From assembly GCF_900116375.1 (NCBI RefSeq), contig NZ_UETB01000019.1, positions 1 to 50,179 of the forward strand: 50,179 nucleotides of DNA, read 5' to 3'. The position numbers and the translations under genes were made by a program. The notes below the pieces were generated by a model. That model was not told where the DNA came from. It made no database searches and saw nothing but the letters and a program-made list of their open reading frames with translations. The stretch's first letter is position 1, and the number at the start of each line of letters is the position of its first letter. Shown piece after piece: positions 14,911-23,617 of the stretch. The DNA comes from Georgenia satyanarayanai. Lineage in GTDB: Bacteria; Actinomycetota; Actinomycetes; Actinomycetales; Actinomycetaceae.

Positions 14911-14991
14911 GTCGCCACCCTAGGACGCCCCCAGCGGTGGCTGGTAGTTCACGAGTTGACACCCGGCGCGTCACCCCCGGATGGAGCTGGT

Positions 14992-16137
14992 CTACGACAG
15001 GGCGCTGATGTCCACAGCCTCCCGCTCCCCCAGCCACGCCAGCGGGTCGGTGGTGGTCAACGCGTCATCGGTGTGGATCTCGAAGTGCAGATGCGGGCCG
15101 GTGGACCTGCCGTTGGACCCGACCCCGGCGATGACCTCACCCGCGCTCACGCTCTGGCCCTCCTGCACGTAAAGGTCATCGGCGTACATGTGGTTGTACC
15201 AGCTGTAGAACCGCTGCCCGGCGACATCATGGGCGATGACGATGATCATGCTGGACCGCCCGTCCTTGCCCGGGCCCACGTAGTCCACCACCCCGTCGGC
15301 GACGGCGTAGATGGGTGTGTCCATCGGTGCAGCCAGGTCCACTCCCTCGTGGAAGGCCGCTGCGCCGTTGAACGGGTCGGTACGGCCCCCGTAGGAGGAC
15401 GACACCCGGAAGGTGTTTTGTCCCAGGGGCATCACGAACGTCGGAGGCGGTGGCTCTGCAGCCGCCGTGGCGCGTTCCTCCGCCAGCAGCTCGAGGTCCG
15501 GCACGACCTTCTCCAGCGGCTCCTCGACGTCCAGAGGTTCCTCGATGGGTTCACGCTCAGCCGTCCTGGCCGCCTGCTCCTCACTGCGCGTGGGGGCCGC
15601 CGCATCGGCCGTGGGATCATCCGTCGCGTAGAGCGGTGATGGGAGGCCCGGCTCTGCGGGGGCGGAGGCCTCTGGAGTGGTGGCCGGCACCCCCTGCCGC
15701 GTCTCGCCGGGATGGGCATGGGCGGGGTCCATGCACACCGTTCCCAGGAGTGGCGCCACGATCGTCGAGGCCGCCAGGACCCCCACGATGGCGGACCGCA
15801 TCGTCGCGCGCCGCAGGCCGCCGCGGACCACAGACCGTCGACGCGGGCGCGACGACGGCCTCGCGGCGCGCAAGTCACGCCGCGACACTCGGCGCCCGCC
15901 GGCCGTGTGGCGGGCGGGCTCAGCCTGACCGAGAATCTGGGCCCAGTTAACCTCGCCCGAGGGCGCCTGCCCGCGGCCCGCAGCCGAGACCGGACCGTCT
16001 TCCGGTGCCGCCGACAGAGCACCAGCACGCCGGCGCCCCGCATCATCGGACCGGAGTTTAGGCCGTCCACCGCGACTCTCGCGCAGCTGACGACGGGTCA
16101 CCTGCGGCATCGGCGATGGCCGCGCCTCTTCGGGCAT
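14992..16137 (-). CDS. M23 (LytM) family metallopeptidase, membrane-anchored
   Basis: This 381-residue protein has a long basic cytoplasmic head, a membrane or signal segment (MRSAIVGVLAASTIVAPLLG, about residues 113-132), a Pro/Glu-rich spacer, and a C-terminal LytM domain with zinc ligands HEGVD, D, and the GPHLHFEIH motif. All ligands are present, so it is likely an active peptidoglycan endopeptidase. ATG 16137 (GGAGA upstream) was preferred to the 16221 start. It lies between copC and the CopD-CtaG gene on the same strand. Its place in a metal operon is unusual. It might have joined with the cluster or remodel wall for envelope protein insertion (inference). Confidence 0.85.
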   Translation of the reverse strand: MPEEARPSPMPQVTRRQLRESRGGRPKLRSDDAGRRRAGALSAAPEDGPVSAAGRGQAPSGEVNWAQILGQAEPARHTAGGRRVSRRDLRAARPSSRPRRRSVVRGGLRRATMRSAIVGVLAASTIVAPLLGTVCMDPAHAHPGETRQGVPATTPEASAPAEPGLPSPLYATDDPTADAAAPTRSEEQAARTAEREPIEEPLDVEEPLEKVVPDLELLAEERATAAAEPPPPTFVMPLGQNTFRVSSSYGGRTDPFNGAAAFHEGVDLAAPMDTPIYAVADGVVDYVGPGKDGRSSMIIVIAHDVAGQRFYSWYNHMYADDLYVQEGQSVSAGEVIAGVGSNGRSTGPHLHFEIHTDDALTTTDPLAWLGEREAVDISALS

Positions 16138-16257
16138 CAAGCAGTCTCCAGGTAACAGGTCACACAGTCTCGTTCCACGGTCCCGATCACACCGCAGCCG
16201 CGAGTGTAACGGAATGGTCACGGTGCTGGCTGTGTTCTGCGCCGCACCCCGCGCATC

Positions 16258-18309
16258 TCACGCTTCCGGAGCCGGCGGGGCCGGGCTGCGGCGTGCTGGC
16301 GTGAGCGGGGCCCGCATCCACGTGAGGATCAGGGCCAGCGCCAGAGCCAGCATGCCGACCTCCGCGATGCCCCACACGACCAGTCCCCCAGCGCGTTGGT
16401 CGGCGCGCGCGTCGACGCCCCAGCTCAGGCCGAGCTGGCCGAAGTGGTCGGCCGCGAGCAATGAGGTGCTCGAGCCCAGGACCATCCCCCAAGCGCCGTA
16501 GAACAGCATGCCTGCCACCGCCGCGCCGAGGCGCAGCGGGAGGGGGGCCGGGCGACGGTGGGGACCGGCGAGGAGGGCGTGCACCAGGTTGCAGCCTGCC
16601 GCGGTGAAGTACACGACGGACACTGCGTGCCAGATGGGACTGTCCTGGGCTCGCGCGAAGACGGGGGTGTAGTAGAAGACCACCACAGACACGGCGACCG
16701 TCAGGGTAGCCACCACGGGGTGCGCGACGAACGCCACGAACCGCGAGCTGTGTAGGGCCTCGAGCCACTCTCTTGGACCACGGGAGCCGTCCTCCCGTCT
16801 AGGAAGGACGCTCATGGCCAACGCGCCGGGCGCCCCGAGCACCAGGAGGATCGGTACCACTACGAGGAGGACCATGTGGTGAACCAGGTGAGCGCTGACC
16901 AGGACACTTCCGTAGACCGCCGGACCGCCACTGGTGCTCCACAGGAACAGCAAGACCCCCACCACCCAGCTGGCCACCCGGATCGCCGGCCAGCGGGCTC
17001 CCGTGCGGCGCAGGCGCCACACCCAGGAGAGGTAGACCACCAGGGCCGTAATGGCGACAAAGATCGTCAACGGGTCCGGGCGCCACTGCGAGAGGTAGGC
17101 CCACGCAGTGGGCGCCGGGGGCTGGGGGTAGCCCGTCAGTAGATAGACCGGGCTGGCGTCGGCAGGTGGCTCCAGCGCCTCCGGCGGTGCGGAGGAACCT
17201 AGTGCGACGGCGACCCCGACCACCGCGCCCATGATCAGGACCTCCACCCCGGCCAACCGCCAGAACGCCCACCCTGCCCTTCCCTCCGGCCGCGTCTCGG
17301 CACGGATCGCCGGGATCGTCATGGTGCGGTGGAACCAGCCCGCCAGGCCCAGTGCGGCGGTCAGGACCACCTTGACCAACAGGAGCTGACCGTAGGGATG
17401 GACGAACAGGTCCAGCGGCGTGGAGAACCGGATCCAGGCATTGGCGGCGCCGGCGATGGTGGCGACCGCGAAGGCCCACACCGCGATCCTCGAGAACCGC
17501 TCAGTGACATCCGCCAAACCAGCACCCAGTCGGGAGGCCACCACGCACAAGACGGCCAGACCTCCCACCCAGACCGCCACGGCCGTCACGTGCAGCCACC
17601 ACGAGGTCACGGCGAAGTCGTGGTTGGCCGCCCCGGCGGCATGGCCGGTCACCGAGACTGGGGAGAACGCCGCCACGGCCAGGAGCATGGCCCAGGCTGC
17701 CGAGCCGTGGCTTGCGATGACCGCGGCCACCGGTGCGACGATCGCGGCCAGGAGCGTGGCCACACCCAGGTAGCGGCCCATGTCGATCTGGGTGACGAAC
17801 TGGAGGAGCTCAGCGCCGTACCCCGGCCCACCGATCACCGTACCCAGCGCCGCGGCATGGGTCAGGAGGAGATGAGCCAGCTGCGCCAGTGCCCACACCA
17901 CAGCCGCCACGACAGCGACGTTCGCGACCCGCCGCCACGTCGGGTCCTCACCGCTCGAGGGCAAGCGCCGGTCCCGGTCATCCCGGGGAGCCTGCTCGCC
18001 CGCGCGGGCCTGGCTCGGTGCGGCAGGTGTGGTCCGGGGCAGGACCACGGCGCACAGCATGAGCGCGCCGATCGTCACGGCCGCCGCCGCGCGGGCCAGT
18101 GAGGTCGCGAGCGGGAGGCCCCACCGCACCAGGGGGCCGGGATCGATCAGCTCACGCGGCGCGGCCGCTCCACTCAGCGCCAGGCCAGCCACCAGGCCGA
18201 CCACAACCAGCGGCAGCGCGGCCACCGCCCACGGCCACGCCCGTGGGGCACCCCGGCCGGCGGACACGTCACCGTGCGGCGGTTTCCCGCTCGTGGTCAG
18301 GATCGGCAT
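16258..18309 (-). CDS. CopD-CtaG fusion: copper uptake and cytochrome oxidase assembly protein
   Basis: The 683-residue membrane protein joins two domains. The first (about residues 25-380) is CopD-like, with many membrane helices, including the conserved histidines in GHAAGAANHDFAVTSWWLHV. The second (about 400-660) is the Caa3-type CtaG domain (WRPDPLTIFVAITALVVYLS; SAHLVHHMVLLVVVPILLVL; SLLAADHFGQLGLSWGVD). CopD is thought to move copper across the membrane with CopC; CtaG delivers copper to cytochrome c oxidase. The fusion is typical of actinobacteria. ATG 18309 lacks an obvious ribosome binding site. With the ResBC set nearby, the operon appears geared to copper supply for cytochromes as well as tolerance. 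Confidence 0.9.
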   Translation of the reverse strand: MPILTTSGKPPHGDVSAGRGAPRAWPWAVAALPLVVVGLVAGLALSGAAAPRELIDPGPLVRWGLPLATSLARAAAAVTIGALMLCAVVLPRTTPAAPSQARAGEQAPRDDRDRRLPSSGEDPTWRRVANVAVVAAVVWALAQLAHLLLTHAAALGTVIGGPGYGAELLQFVTQIDMGRYLGVATLLAAIVAPVAAVIASHGSAAWAMLLAVAAFSPVSVTGHAAGAANHDFAVTSWWLHVTAVAVWVGGLAVLCVVASRLGAGLADVTERFSRIAVWAFAVATIAGAANAWIRFSTPLDLFVHPYGQLLLVKVVLTAALGLAGWFHRTMTIPAIRAETRPEGRAGWAFWRLAGVEVLIMGAVVGVAVALGSSAPPEALEPPADASPVYLLTGYPQPPAPTAWAYLSQWRPDPLTIFVAITALVVYLSWVWRLRRTGARWPAIRVASWVVGVLLFLWSTSGGPAVYGSVLVSAHLVHHMVLLVVVPILLVLGAPGALAMSVLPRREDGSRGPREWLEALHSSRFVAFVAHPVVATLTVAVSVVVFYYTPVFARAQDSPIWHAVSVVYFTAAGCNLVHALLAGPHRRPAPLPLRLGAAVAGMLFYGAWGMVLGSSTSLLAADHFGQLGLSWGVDARADQRAGGLVVWGIAEVGMLALALALILTWMRAPLTPARRSPAPPAPEA

Positions 18310-18348
18310 CTGGCGATGCTAACCGCGCGGGTCACACCCTGGGCCACG

Positions 18349-18489
18349 TCATCGCGCCACCATGACCACGATCGTCACCACGTACGCCGCGCAGACCAGC
18401 CCGATCCCCAGCAGGGTGAGGACCATCCCGCGTCGTGCCCGCCGCTGACCATCGTCGGGCCCGGGGGCCTTGCCCTGCTTCGTAGTCAT
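18349..18489 (-). CDS. Small single-pass membrane protein (46 aa)
   Basis: The frame from ATG 18489 begins MTTKQGKAPGPDDGQRRARR and ends with one membrane helix (MVLTLLGIGLVCAAYVVTIV, then VMVAR). It lies between the CDF exporter and CopD-CtaG genes on the same strand, 39 bases before the CopD-CtaG start and 66 bases after the CDF stop. A basic N-terminal tail and C-terminal helix give a cytoplasmic-in orientation. No family is recognised. Its position in an otherwise compact operon and well-formed hydrophobic helix support it. A longer form from 18546 is possible. Confidence 0.6.
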   Translation of the reverse strand: MTTKQGKAPGPDDGQRRARRGMVLTLLGIGLVCAAYVVTIVVMVAR

Positions 18490-18555
18490 CGCGCGCTCCG
18501 TTGACGTCGGCTCGATCCAGGTCGCGCGGATCCCGCGTGAGGACAATGTCGAGTG

Positions 18556-19467
18556 CTACCAGCTCAGGTCGTGACAGCCGCCCCTGCCGGCGGCCTCCAC
18601 CTGCAAGGTGGCATGGGCGATACCGTAGCGGTCGCGCAGCACCTGCCGCGCGCCGGCGAGCACCTCGCCGTGGTCGGCGCCGTGGCCGGCGACCAGGTGA
18701 GCGGTGGCCACGTTCATCCCCGAGGTCAGGGTCCACAGGTGCAGGTCGTGAACCTCGGCCACACCCGCGACCGCGTCCAGGTCACCGGCGACGCCTTCCG
18801 GGTCCACCCCTTCCGGAGCGTGCTGAGCCAAGACCGTCACCACCTGCCTGCCCAGGACCACCGCCCGGATGATGACGAAGACTGCGATGAGCGCCGCGAC
18901 GACGATGTCCCAGACCGGCTGGCCGGTGACGATGATCAGCACACCGGCGACCATGACGCCCACCGACCCCGCGGCGTCGGCGATCACCTCGTAGTAGGCA
19001 CCCTTGACGTTCAGGCTCTCCTTGGACCCGCTGCGCAACAGGAGCATGGAAACGATGTTGATCACCAGGCCGGCGAACCCGACCGCGAGCATGGCACCGG
19101 AGGCCACCTCCGGCGCATCACCCAGCCGGCTAGCGGCCTCGACCACCACGTACACCCCCACGGCGAGCATCGCCAGCACCGCCAGGGCCGAGGCGAACAC
19201 CTCCGCCCGGTAGGAGCCATAGGTGCGTCGCCCCGTGGAGTCCGGACGGCTCGCGATGCGGGTGGCCAGCAGAGCCGCACCCAGCACCACCACATCGGCA
19301 GCCATGTGCCCGGCATCCGACAGCAGGGCCAACGACCCTGACACCAGTCCCGCGACGAGCTCGATGAGGAAGAAGCCCGCGGTCAGGGCGAACGCCCCGG
19401 CCAGCCGCCGGCGGTAGCGGCCACCGGCATGCCCAGGCGCTGGGGCGTGGCTGTGTCCCGCGCCCAT
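18556..19467 (-). CDS. Cation diffusion facilitator (CzcD-like Zn/Cd exporter)
   Basis: The 303-residue CDF protein has six membrane segments and a cytoplasmic C-terminal domain. The N-terminus has His residues (MGAGHSHAPAPGHAGG). TM2 carries the metal motif LLSDAGHMAADV (HxxxD), while the TM5 site reads EVIAD, with Glu in place of the first His, a variation that could alter selectivity. The C-terminal domain has the VHDLHLWTLTSG motif. It exports divalent metal in exchange for protons. ATG 19467 overlaps the stop of the SmtB-like regulator, so the two are coupled. The 368-residue form starting at 19662 runs into the regulator and was rejected. Confidence 0.9.
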   Translation of the reverse strand: MGAGHSHAPAPGHAGGRYRRRLAGAFALTAGFFLIELVAGLVSGSLALLSDAGHMAADVVVLGAALLATRIASRPDSTGRRTYGSYRAEVFASALAVLAMLAVGVYVVVEAASRLGDAPEVASGAMLAVGFAGLVINIVSMLLLRSGSKESLNVKGAYYEVIADAAGSVGVMVAGVLIIVTGQPVWDIVVAALIAVFVIIRAVVLGRQVVTVLAQHAPEGVDPEGVAGDLDAVAGVAEVHDLHLWTLTSGMNVATAHLVAGHGADHGEVLAGARQVLRDRYGIAHATLQVEAAGRGGCHDLSW

Positions 19468-19853
19468 CAGCTCTGCCCCTCGTGGCGAGCGTGCTCCCGG
19501 GAGACGTCCAGCAGCATCCGCACGTGCCCGTCGGCCAGGCGGTAGTACACCATCCGCCCCTCCCGGCGGTTGTCGACCACCCCAGCGGTGCGCAGGACCC
19601 GCAGCACCTGGGACACCGACGCCTCCGGCACATCCACGACCGCCGCCAGGTCGCACACGCACAGCTCTCCCCCCTCCAGCAACGCATACAGCACGCGGGC
19701 GCGGCGCGGGTCCCCCAGAAGCTTGAACAGGCCGGCCAACCTGCCGGCCTCCCCCTCATCGGGGATCCTCTCCCGGGTCAGCGCCACCTTCCCCGGATCG
19801 ACGGCGGCGACCTCACACGAATCCAACGGCGTCACACTCATGACCACGACCAT
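19467..19853 (-). CDS. SmtB/ArsR-family metal-sensing repressor
   Basis: The 128-residue winged-helix repressor has two potential metal sites visible in sequence. GELCVCDLAA is the alpha3 'CVC' site seen in CadC/ArsR/SmtB regulators. DGHVRMLLDVSREHARHE fits the alpha5 Zn pattern D-x-H-x10-H-x2-H exactly. It therefore probably senses Zn(II) and perhaps softer Cd/Pb. The recognition helix is VPEASVSQVLRVLRTAG. It is co-translated with the CDF exporter. M1 (19853) or M5 (19841) may be the start. An operator-like dyad overlaps the region immediately before M1. Confidence 0.9.
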   Translation of the reverse strand: MVVVMSVTPLDSCEVAAVDPGKVALTRERIPDEGEAGRLAGLFKLLGDPRRARVLYALLEGGELCVCDLAAVVDVPEASVSQVLRVLRTAGVVDNRREGRMVYYRLADGHVRMLLDVSREHARHEGQS

Positions 19854-19877
19854 ACACCTATACAGTTGTGCAGGTGT
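19854..19877 (-). promoter_or_regulatory. Operator dyad of the SmtB-like regulator
   Basis: This 24-bp imperfect palindrome has the pattern ACACCT-2-ACA-2-TGT-2-AGGTGT, directly before the ATG at 19853. On the minus strand TATAGG (19862-19857) within it resembles a -10 box, so bound repressor would block the promoter. The 12-2-12-like symmetry is usual for SmtB-family sites. Confidence 0.6.
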
Positions 19878-19911
19878 GGTCGCGCCAGCATAAGAAGTCA
19901 GCGCGTGCTGT

Positions 19912-19933
19912 ATAGTCAGCGCATGCTGACTAT
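19912..19933 (+). promoter_or_regulatory. Operator and leaderless promoter of the CmtR-like gene
   Basis: The sequence ATAGTCAGC-4 nt-GCTGACTAT is a perfect 9-bp dyad spanning the ATG at 19923. A second half-like copy, AGTCAGCGCGTGCTG, starts at 19896. TATAGT (19911-19916) is a good -10 box placed seven bases before the ATG, so the transcript likely starts at the ATG. Repressor binding here would cover both promoter and start. Confidence 0.65.
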
Positions 19934-20282
19934 TGCTTCGCGGCTAGACGTCATGAACCGGCTGGGCCGGGCGATGGCCGACCCGACCCGCTCCCGCATC
20001 CTCATGACACTGCTCGAGGGCCCCAGCTACCCGGCGGTGCTCGCCCGCGACCTGAGCCTGACCCGGTCGAACGTGTCGAACCACCTGACCTGCCTGCGGG
20101 ACTGCGGCATCGTTGTCGCCGAACCCGAGGGCCGTCAGACGCGGTACGAGATCGCCGACCCCCACCTAGCGGCGGCGATGACTGCGCTGGTCGAGGTGAC
20201 GCTGGCGGTCGATGAGAACGCCCCGTGCGTGGACGCGAGCTGCACGGTGCCCGGCTGTTGCGCGAGCGGAGCGATGGCATGA
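19923..20282 (+). CDS. cmtR: CmtR-type Cd(II)/Pb(II)-sensing ArsR-family repressor
   Basis: The 119-residue winged-helix protein resembles mycobacterial CmtR closely. The pattern LTRSNVSNHLTCLRDCGIVV places Cys57 and Cys61 in the recognition helix, and NAPCV places Cys102 in the C-terminal tail. All three CmtR metal ligands are kept at identical numbers. Three further cysteines (107, 112, 113; CTVPGCC) extend the tail and could add soft-metal ligands. Metal binding releases the repressor from its operator. The transcript seems leaderless. The stop overlaps the ATPase ATG (ATGA), so sensor and pump are coupled. Confidence 0.93.
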   Translation: MLTIASRLDVMNRLGRAMADPTRSRILMTLLEGPSYPAVLARDLSLTRSNVSNHLTCLRDCGIVVAEPEGRQTRYEIADPHLAAAMTALVEVTLAVDENAPCVDASCTVPGCCASGAMA

Positions 20283-22189
20283 GCGCGATCACCCACGCAC
20301 CCGTCGAGGAGCTCGAGAGCGACGACGAGCACGAGGCCCCGTGGTGGGGTGACCGCGCCGTCATGATCCCCGTCGCCTCGGGGGCAGCGTTCGTCGCCGG
20401 GCTGGCCTGTGAGTGGTCCGGCGCCGAGACCGCAGCGCAGGTGCTGTTCTGGGTCGGCCTGCTCCTCGGGGCCTCCACGTTCGTCCCCGGTGCGCTGCGC
20501 AAGCTCGCCGCGGGCAAGCTCGGCATCGCGCTCCTCATGACGATGAGCGCCACCGGGGCGGTCATCCTCGGCCACGTCGAGGAGGCCGCGGCCCTGGCCT
20601 TCCTCTACTCCATCGCCGAAGCCCTGGAAGACCGGGCCATGGACCGCGCACGCGCCGGGCTGCGCGCGCTGCTCCAGCTCATGCCCCAGAGCGCCACCGT
20701 CCTCAGCGACGGTCAGAGCGTGACCGTTCCGGCCCGTGACCTGGCCGCAGGGCAGGTCATGGTCGTCAAGCCAGGTGAACGCATCGCCACCGACGGCATC
20801 GTGCGCAGCGGGCACAGCAGCCTCGACACCTCGGCCATCACCGGAGAGTCCATCCCCGTCCAGGTCGGCCCCGGCGACGAGGTGTCCGCCGGAGCAATCA
20901 ACGCCGCCGGAGCCCTACAGGTCGAGGCGACCGCGGCCGGCACCGACAACTCCCTGACCACGATCGTGAGCTTGGTCGAGCAGGCCCAGGCAGAGAAGGG
21001 GCACCGCGCCCGACTGGCCGACCGCATCGCCCGCCCGCTCGTGCCCGGCGTCCTGGTGCTGGCCGTGCTCGTCGCCGTCATCGGCTCACTCGCCGGTGAC
21101 CCGCAGACCTGGATCACCCGCGCCCTGGTGGTGCTCGTGGCCGCCTCCCCGTGCGCGCTGGCCATTGCGGTGCCCATCACCGTGGTTTCCGCGGTCGGCT
21201 CGGCGAGCAAGTTCGGCGTCATCATCAAGAGCGGGGCCATCTTCGAACGCTTCGGCACCATCGGGCACCTGGCGTTCGACAAGACCGGGACCCTGACCCG
21301 GAACCAGCCCACCGTCACCGCCGTCGTGCCCGCGCCCGACGTGACCGAGGAGCAGGTCCTGGCCTGGGCCGCGGCGCTCGAGCAGCACAGCACCCACCCC
21401 CTCGCCGCGGCGATCACCCGCGCCGCCCCCAAGACCCCCGCCGCCGAGCGCATCACTGAGGAAGCCGGTCACGGCGTCCACGGCACCGTCGACGGCGGTG
21501 AGGTGAGGGTCGGCAGCCCCCGGTGGATTGACCCCGGCGACCTCACCGCCCCGGTCCGTGACCTCGAGGCCCAAGGGATGACCGTCGTCGTTGTTCACCG
21601 TGGCGGCACGATCGCGGGAGCGATCGGGGTGAGGGACGAGCTGCGCCCCGAGGTGCCCCAGGTCGTCGAGGCCCTGGCGGGGCACGGCATCGGCGTCACG
21701 ATGCTCACCGGGGACAACGAGCGCACCGCCCGCGCCCTCGCTGCCCGAGCCGGCATCAGCGACGTGCGCGCCGAGTTGCGCCCCGAAGACAAGTCCGCCG
21801 CCGTGCACGACCTCAGCGGTCGCCGGCCTACCGCGATGATCGGCGACGGCATCAACGACGCCCCCGCCCTAGCCGCGGCCGACGTCGGAATCGCGATGGG
21901 AGCCACCGGCTCCGATGCCGCGATCGAGTCCGCCGACGTCGCCTTCACCGGTCAGGACCTACGCCTCCTGCCCCAGGCCATCACCCATGCCCGACGCGGG
22001 CGGCGCATCGTCAACCAGAACATCGTCCTGTCGCTGCTCATCATCGCCGCCCTGCCACCCCTGGCCATCACTGGCGTCCTCGGCCTGGCCGCGGTCGTGC
22101 TCATCCACGAGATCGCCGAGGTTCTGGTCATCCTTAACGGACTGCGGGCCGCACGCACACACCACGCCACCACCGCGAGGGGACGGTAG
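20279..22189 (+). CDS. P1B-type heavy-metal translocating ATPase (CmtA/CadA-like)
   Basis: The 636-residue P1B ATPase has a TGES actuator motif (SAITGESIPVQVG, about residue 198), the membrane metal motif SPCAL (about 290), the phosphorylated Asp in FDKTGTLT (about 334), the HP locus (STHPLAAA), and the hinge GDGINDAPALAAADV. There is no N-terminal CXXC heavy-metal domain. SPC rather than CPC is typical of P1B-4 pumps, but the final motif here is HEIAEVLVILNG rather than HEGGT, so subclass and ion range are uncertain. Coupling to a CmtR-type sensor suggests Cd/Pb (perhaps Zn or Co) efflux. Confidence 0.92.
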   Translation: MSAITHAPVEELESDDEHEAPWWGDRAVMIPVASGAAFVAGLACEWSGAETAAQVLFWVGLLLGASTFVPGALRKLAAGKLGIALLMTMSATGAVILGHVEEAAALAFLYSIAEALEDRAMDRARAGLRALLQLMPQSATVLSDGQSVTVPARDLAAGQVMVVKPGERIATDGIVRSGHSSLDTSAITGESIPVQVGPGDEVSAGAINAAGALQVEATAAGTDNSLTTIVSLVEQAQAEKGHRARLADRIARPLVPGVLVLAVLVAVIGSLAGDPQTWITRALVVLVAASPCALAIAVPITVVSAVGSASKFGVIIKSGAIFERFGTIGHLAFDKTGTLTRNQPTVTAVVPAPDVTEEQVLAWAAALEQHSTHPLAAAITRAAPKTPAAERITEEAGHGVHGTVDGGEVRVGSPRWIDPGDLTAPVRDLEAQGMTVVVVHRGGTIAGAIGVRDELRPEVPQVVEALAGHGIGVTMLTGDNERTARALAARAGISDVRAELRPEDKSAAVHDLSGRRPTAMIGDGINDAPALAAADVGIAMGATGSDAAIESADVAFTGQDLRLLPQAITHARRGRRIVNQNIVLSLLIIAALPPLAITGVLGLAAVVLIHEIAEVLVILNGLRAARTHHATTARGR

Positions 22190-22315
22190 GACGAGCAGCA
22201 CGACCTACCACCACGCTCGAGTGGCGCACCCAGAAGACGCGAGGCGAACAAATCTCAGCGCCACAAGTTAGACGTGACTGTCCGTGCCCAGTCCGACCCT
22301 GATGGCCGGGGACGT

Positions 22316-23164
22316 CTAGGCTGCGTCGTCGATGACGAAGGTGAACTCCTGCGGGTCGGTCGCTGTGCCGTTGGCGTCGACACCCTGCACGACCAGGACA
22401 TGGTCACCCGCTTCGGCAACCTCGACCGGACCCTCGTAGGTGAGCATCTCGCCGTCGTTGAGGGAGTACTCGATGGTCTCGATGTCTGCGCCATGGGTGG
22501 CGTCCGCCTCGAGGACGATCGTCACCGGCGAGTCGTAGGCGGAGAAGTCCGCGCAGACCACCGGGAAACCGGGCATCTCGGGCTCGTGGATCTGCACCGC
22601 CAGGTCCTGCGTCCGCGGCACCCAGTCCGCGCTGCCCTGCCCTACCGCCATGCCCTGACTGTTCGGCTCGAGGTCACCACTCGGGTCAGCGGAGGAGGAT
22701 CCCCAGATCTCGTTGGGCGGTGACATCGGGCCCGACGGGTCCTGCTGGTAGTGCCCGCCGAACGTCGAGCACGCACCGTCGTGCATGTGCGAGGGGTAGG
22801 TGAACTGCGGGTCGAGGCCGGAGGCGTTCACCGTCATGGTGGTGCCGGTTTCGGACTTCTCCAGGACTGCGGTGCCCTCGATGGAGGCGAACATGTCACC
22901 GCGGCCCTCGACGGGCTCAAAGTGACCAGTCGACGTGCCCAGCAGGCTGACGGTAACGGGAGTCGGATCCGCTGAGTCACCACCGCCGTGGTTGGCGTGG
23001 GCGTCCTCCTCCTCGCCCGTGTCGGCGCCGTCCTCAGTGGGGGCCGCCGTCGCGGTGTCCTGGGCGGCAGGGGTCGAGGCGCTCTCGGGATCGTCGCTGC
23101 CGCACGCGCTGAGCACGAGCGCAACACCCAAGGTTGCTGCGGTGAGTCGACCGGTCCGGTTCAT
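22316..23164 (-). CDS. SodC-like (Cu/Zn superoxide dismutase fold) lipoprotein with C-terminal beta domain
   Basis: The 282-residue lipoprotein has a lipobox (LVLSACGS) and a disordered Asp/Glu/Thr-rich linker with HANHGGG. A beta domain follows whose histidine and cysteine pattern (FTYPSHMHDGACSTFGGHYQ) recalls Cu/Zn superoxide dismutase-like proteins. The C-terminal part (IETIEYSLNDGEMLTYEGPV) resembles an Ig-like OmpL47-type domain. Whether the full Cu/Zn ligand set is present cannot be settled by eye, so dismutase activity is not asserted. AAGGA precedes ATG 23164. It converges on the ATPase gene and is transcribed separately from phoA, whose terminator lies between. Confidence 0.7.
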   Translation of the reverse strand: MNRTGRLTAATLGVALVLSACGSDDPESASTPAAQDTATAAPTEDGADTGEEEDAHANHGGGDSADPTPVTVSLLGTSTGHFEPVEGRGDMFASIEGTAVLEKSETGTTMTVNASGLDPQFTYPSHMHDGACSTFGGHYQQDPSGPMSPPNEIWGSSSADPSGDLEPNSQGMAVGQGSADWVPRTQDLAVQIHEPEMPGFPVVCADFSAYDSPVTIVLEADATHGADIETIEYSLNDGEMLTYEGPVEVAEAGDHVLVVQGVDANGTATDPQEFTFVIDDAA

Positions 23165-23559
23165 CGTTGTCCTTCGGGCAGGGCGGGGGGAGGCAGCAGG
23201 CGAATCAAGGGCGCTGGTCGCGGCCGTCGCTGGCCTCAACTGTGCGGCCACTGTGACGCCGATCCGTCTGACCTGCGCGAGCGTAACACCCCGTGAGAAG
23301 CCGATTCGAAGCCAGCCAGCATCCGGCCCGTTGGACCGCGGTGAGGAGGCGGATGATGGGCGGCGGCGCGGCCCGGGTGACGACCGGAGGCGTTGCTCGG
23401 CTCCGTGGGGTAGCGGCCAGGACTCCGCCGCCCACGGTCTCGGAAGTGCGCCGTCGACAGGGAGGCCAGCTCGCTCACTCATGGCCTCGTTCGCCGCCGA
23501 CACGCCATGGCGACCGACGGAGGCATGACGTCGACCCGCTCGGGTCATCCCGCCGACAG
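23165..23559. other. Non-coding gap upstream of the SodC-like gene
   Basis: About 400 bases lie between the SodC-like lipoprotein start and the phoA terminator. No convincing gene is visible on either strand. The open frames here are unrelated in composition to known proteins. The part nearest 23164 should hold the promoter. TACGCT at the minus strand around 23280 resembles a -10 box. Confidence 0.5.
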
Positions 23560-23595
23560 CGGAGGCCGCCGCCCGTAGCCGGGCGACGGCCTCCG
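23560..23595 (-). terminator. Strong hairpin terminator of phoA
   Basis: A long GC-rich stem, CGGAGGCCG...CGGCCTCCG with internal CGCCCG/CGGGCG pairing around a TAG loop, lies 22 bases past the phoA stop. No long T run follows, as is usual for actinobacterial hairpin terminators. Confidence 0.75.
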
Positions 23596-23617
23596 TGTTG
23601 CTGCCGTGGGTGTGTCG

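Noticed and set aside
16138-16257. ydaO-type cyclic-di-AMP riboswitch before the M23 peptidase gene
   Set aside because: Such riboswitches often precede wall hydrolases in actinobacteria, but the gap is only 120 bases and the conserved motifs are not visible.
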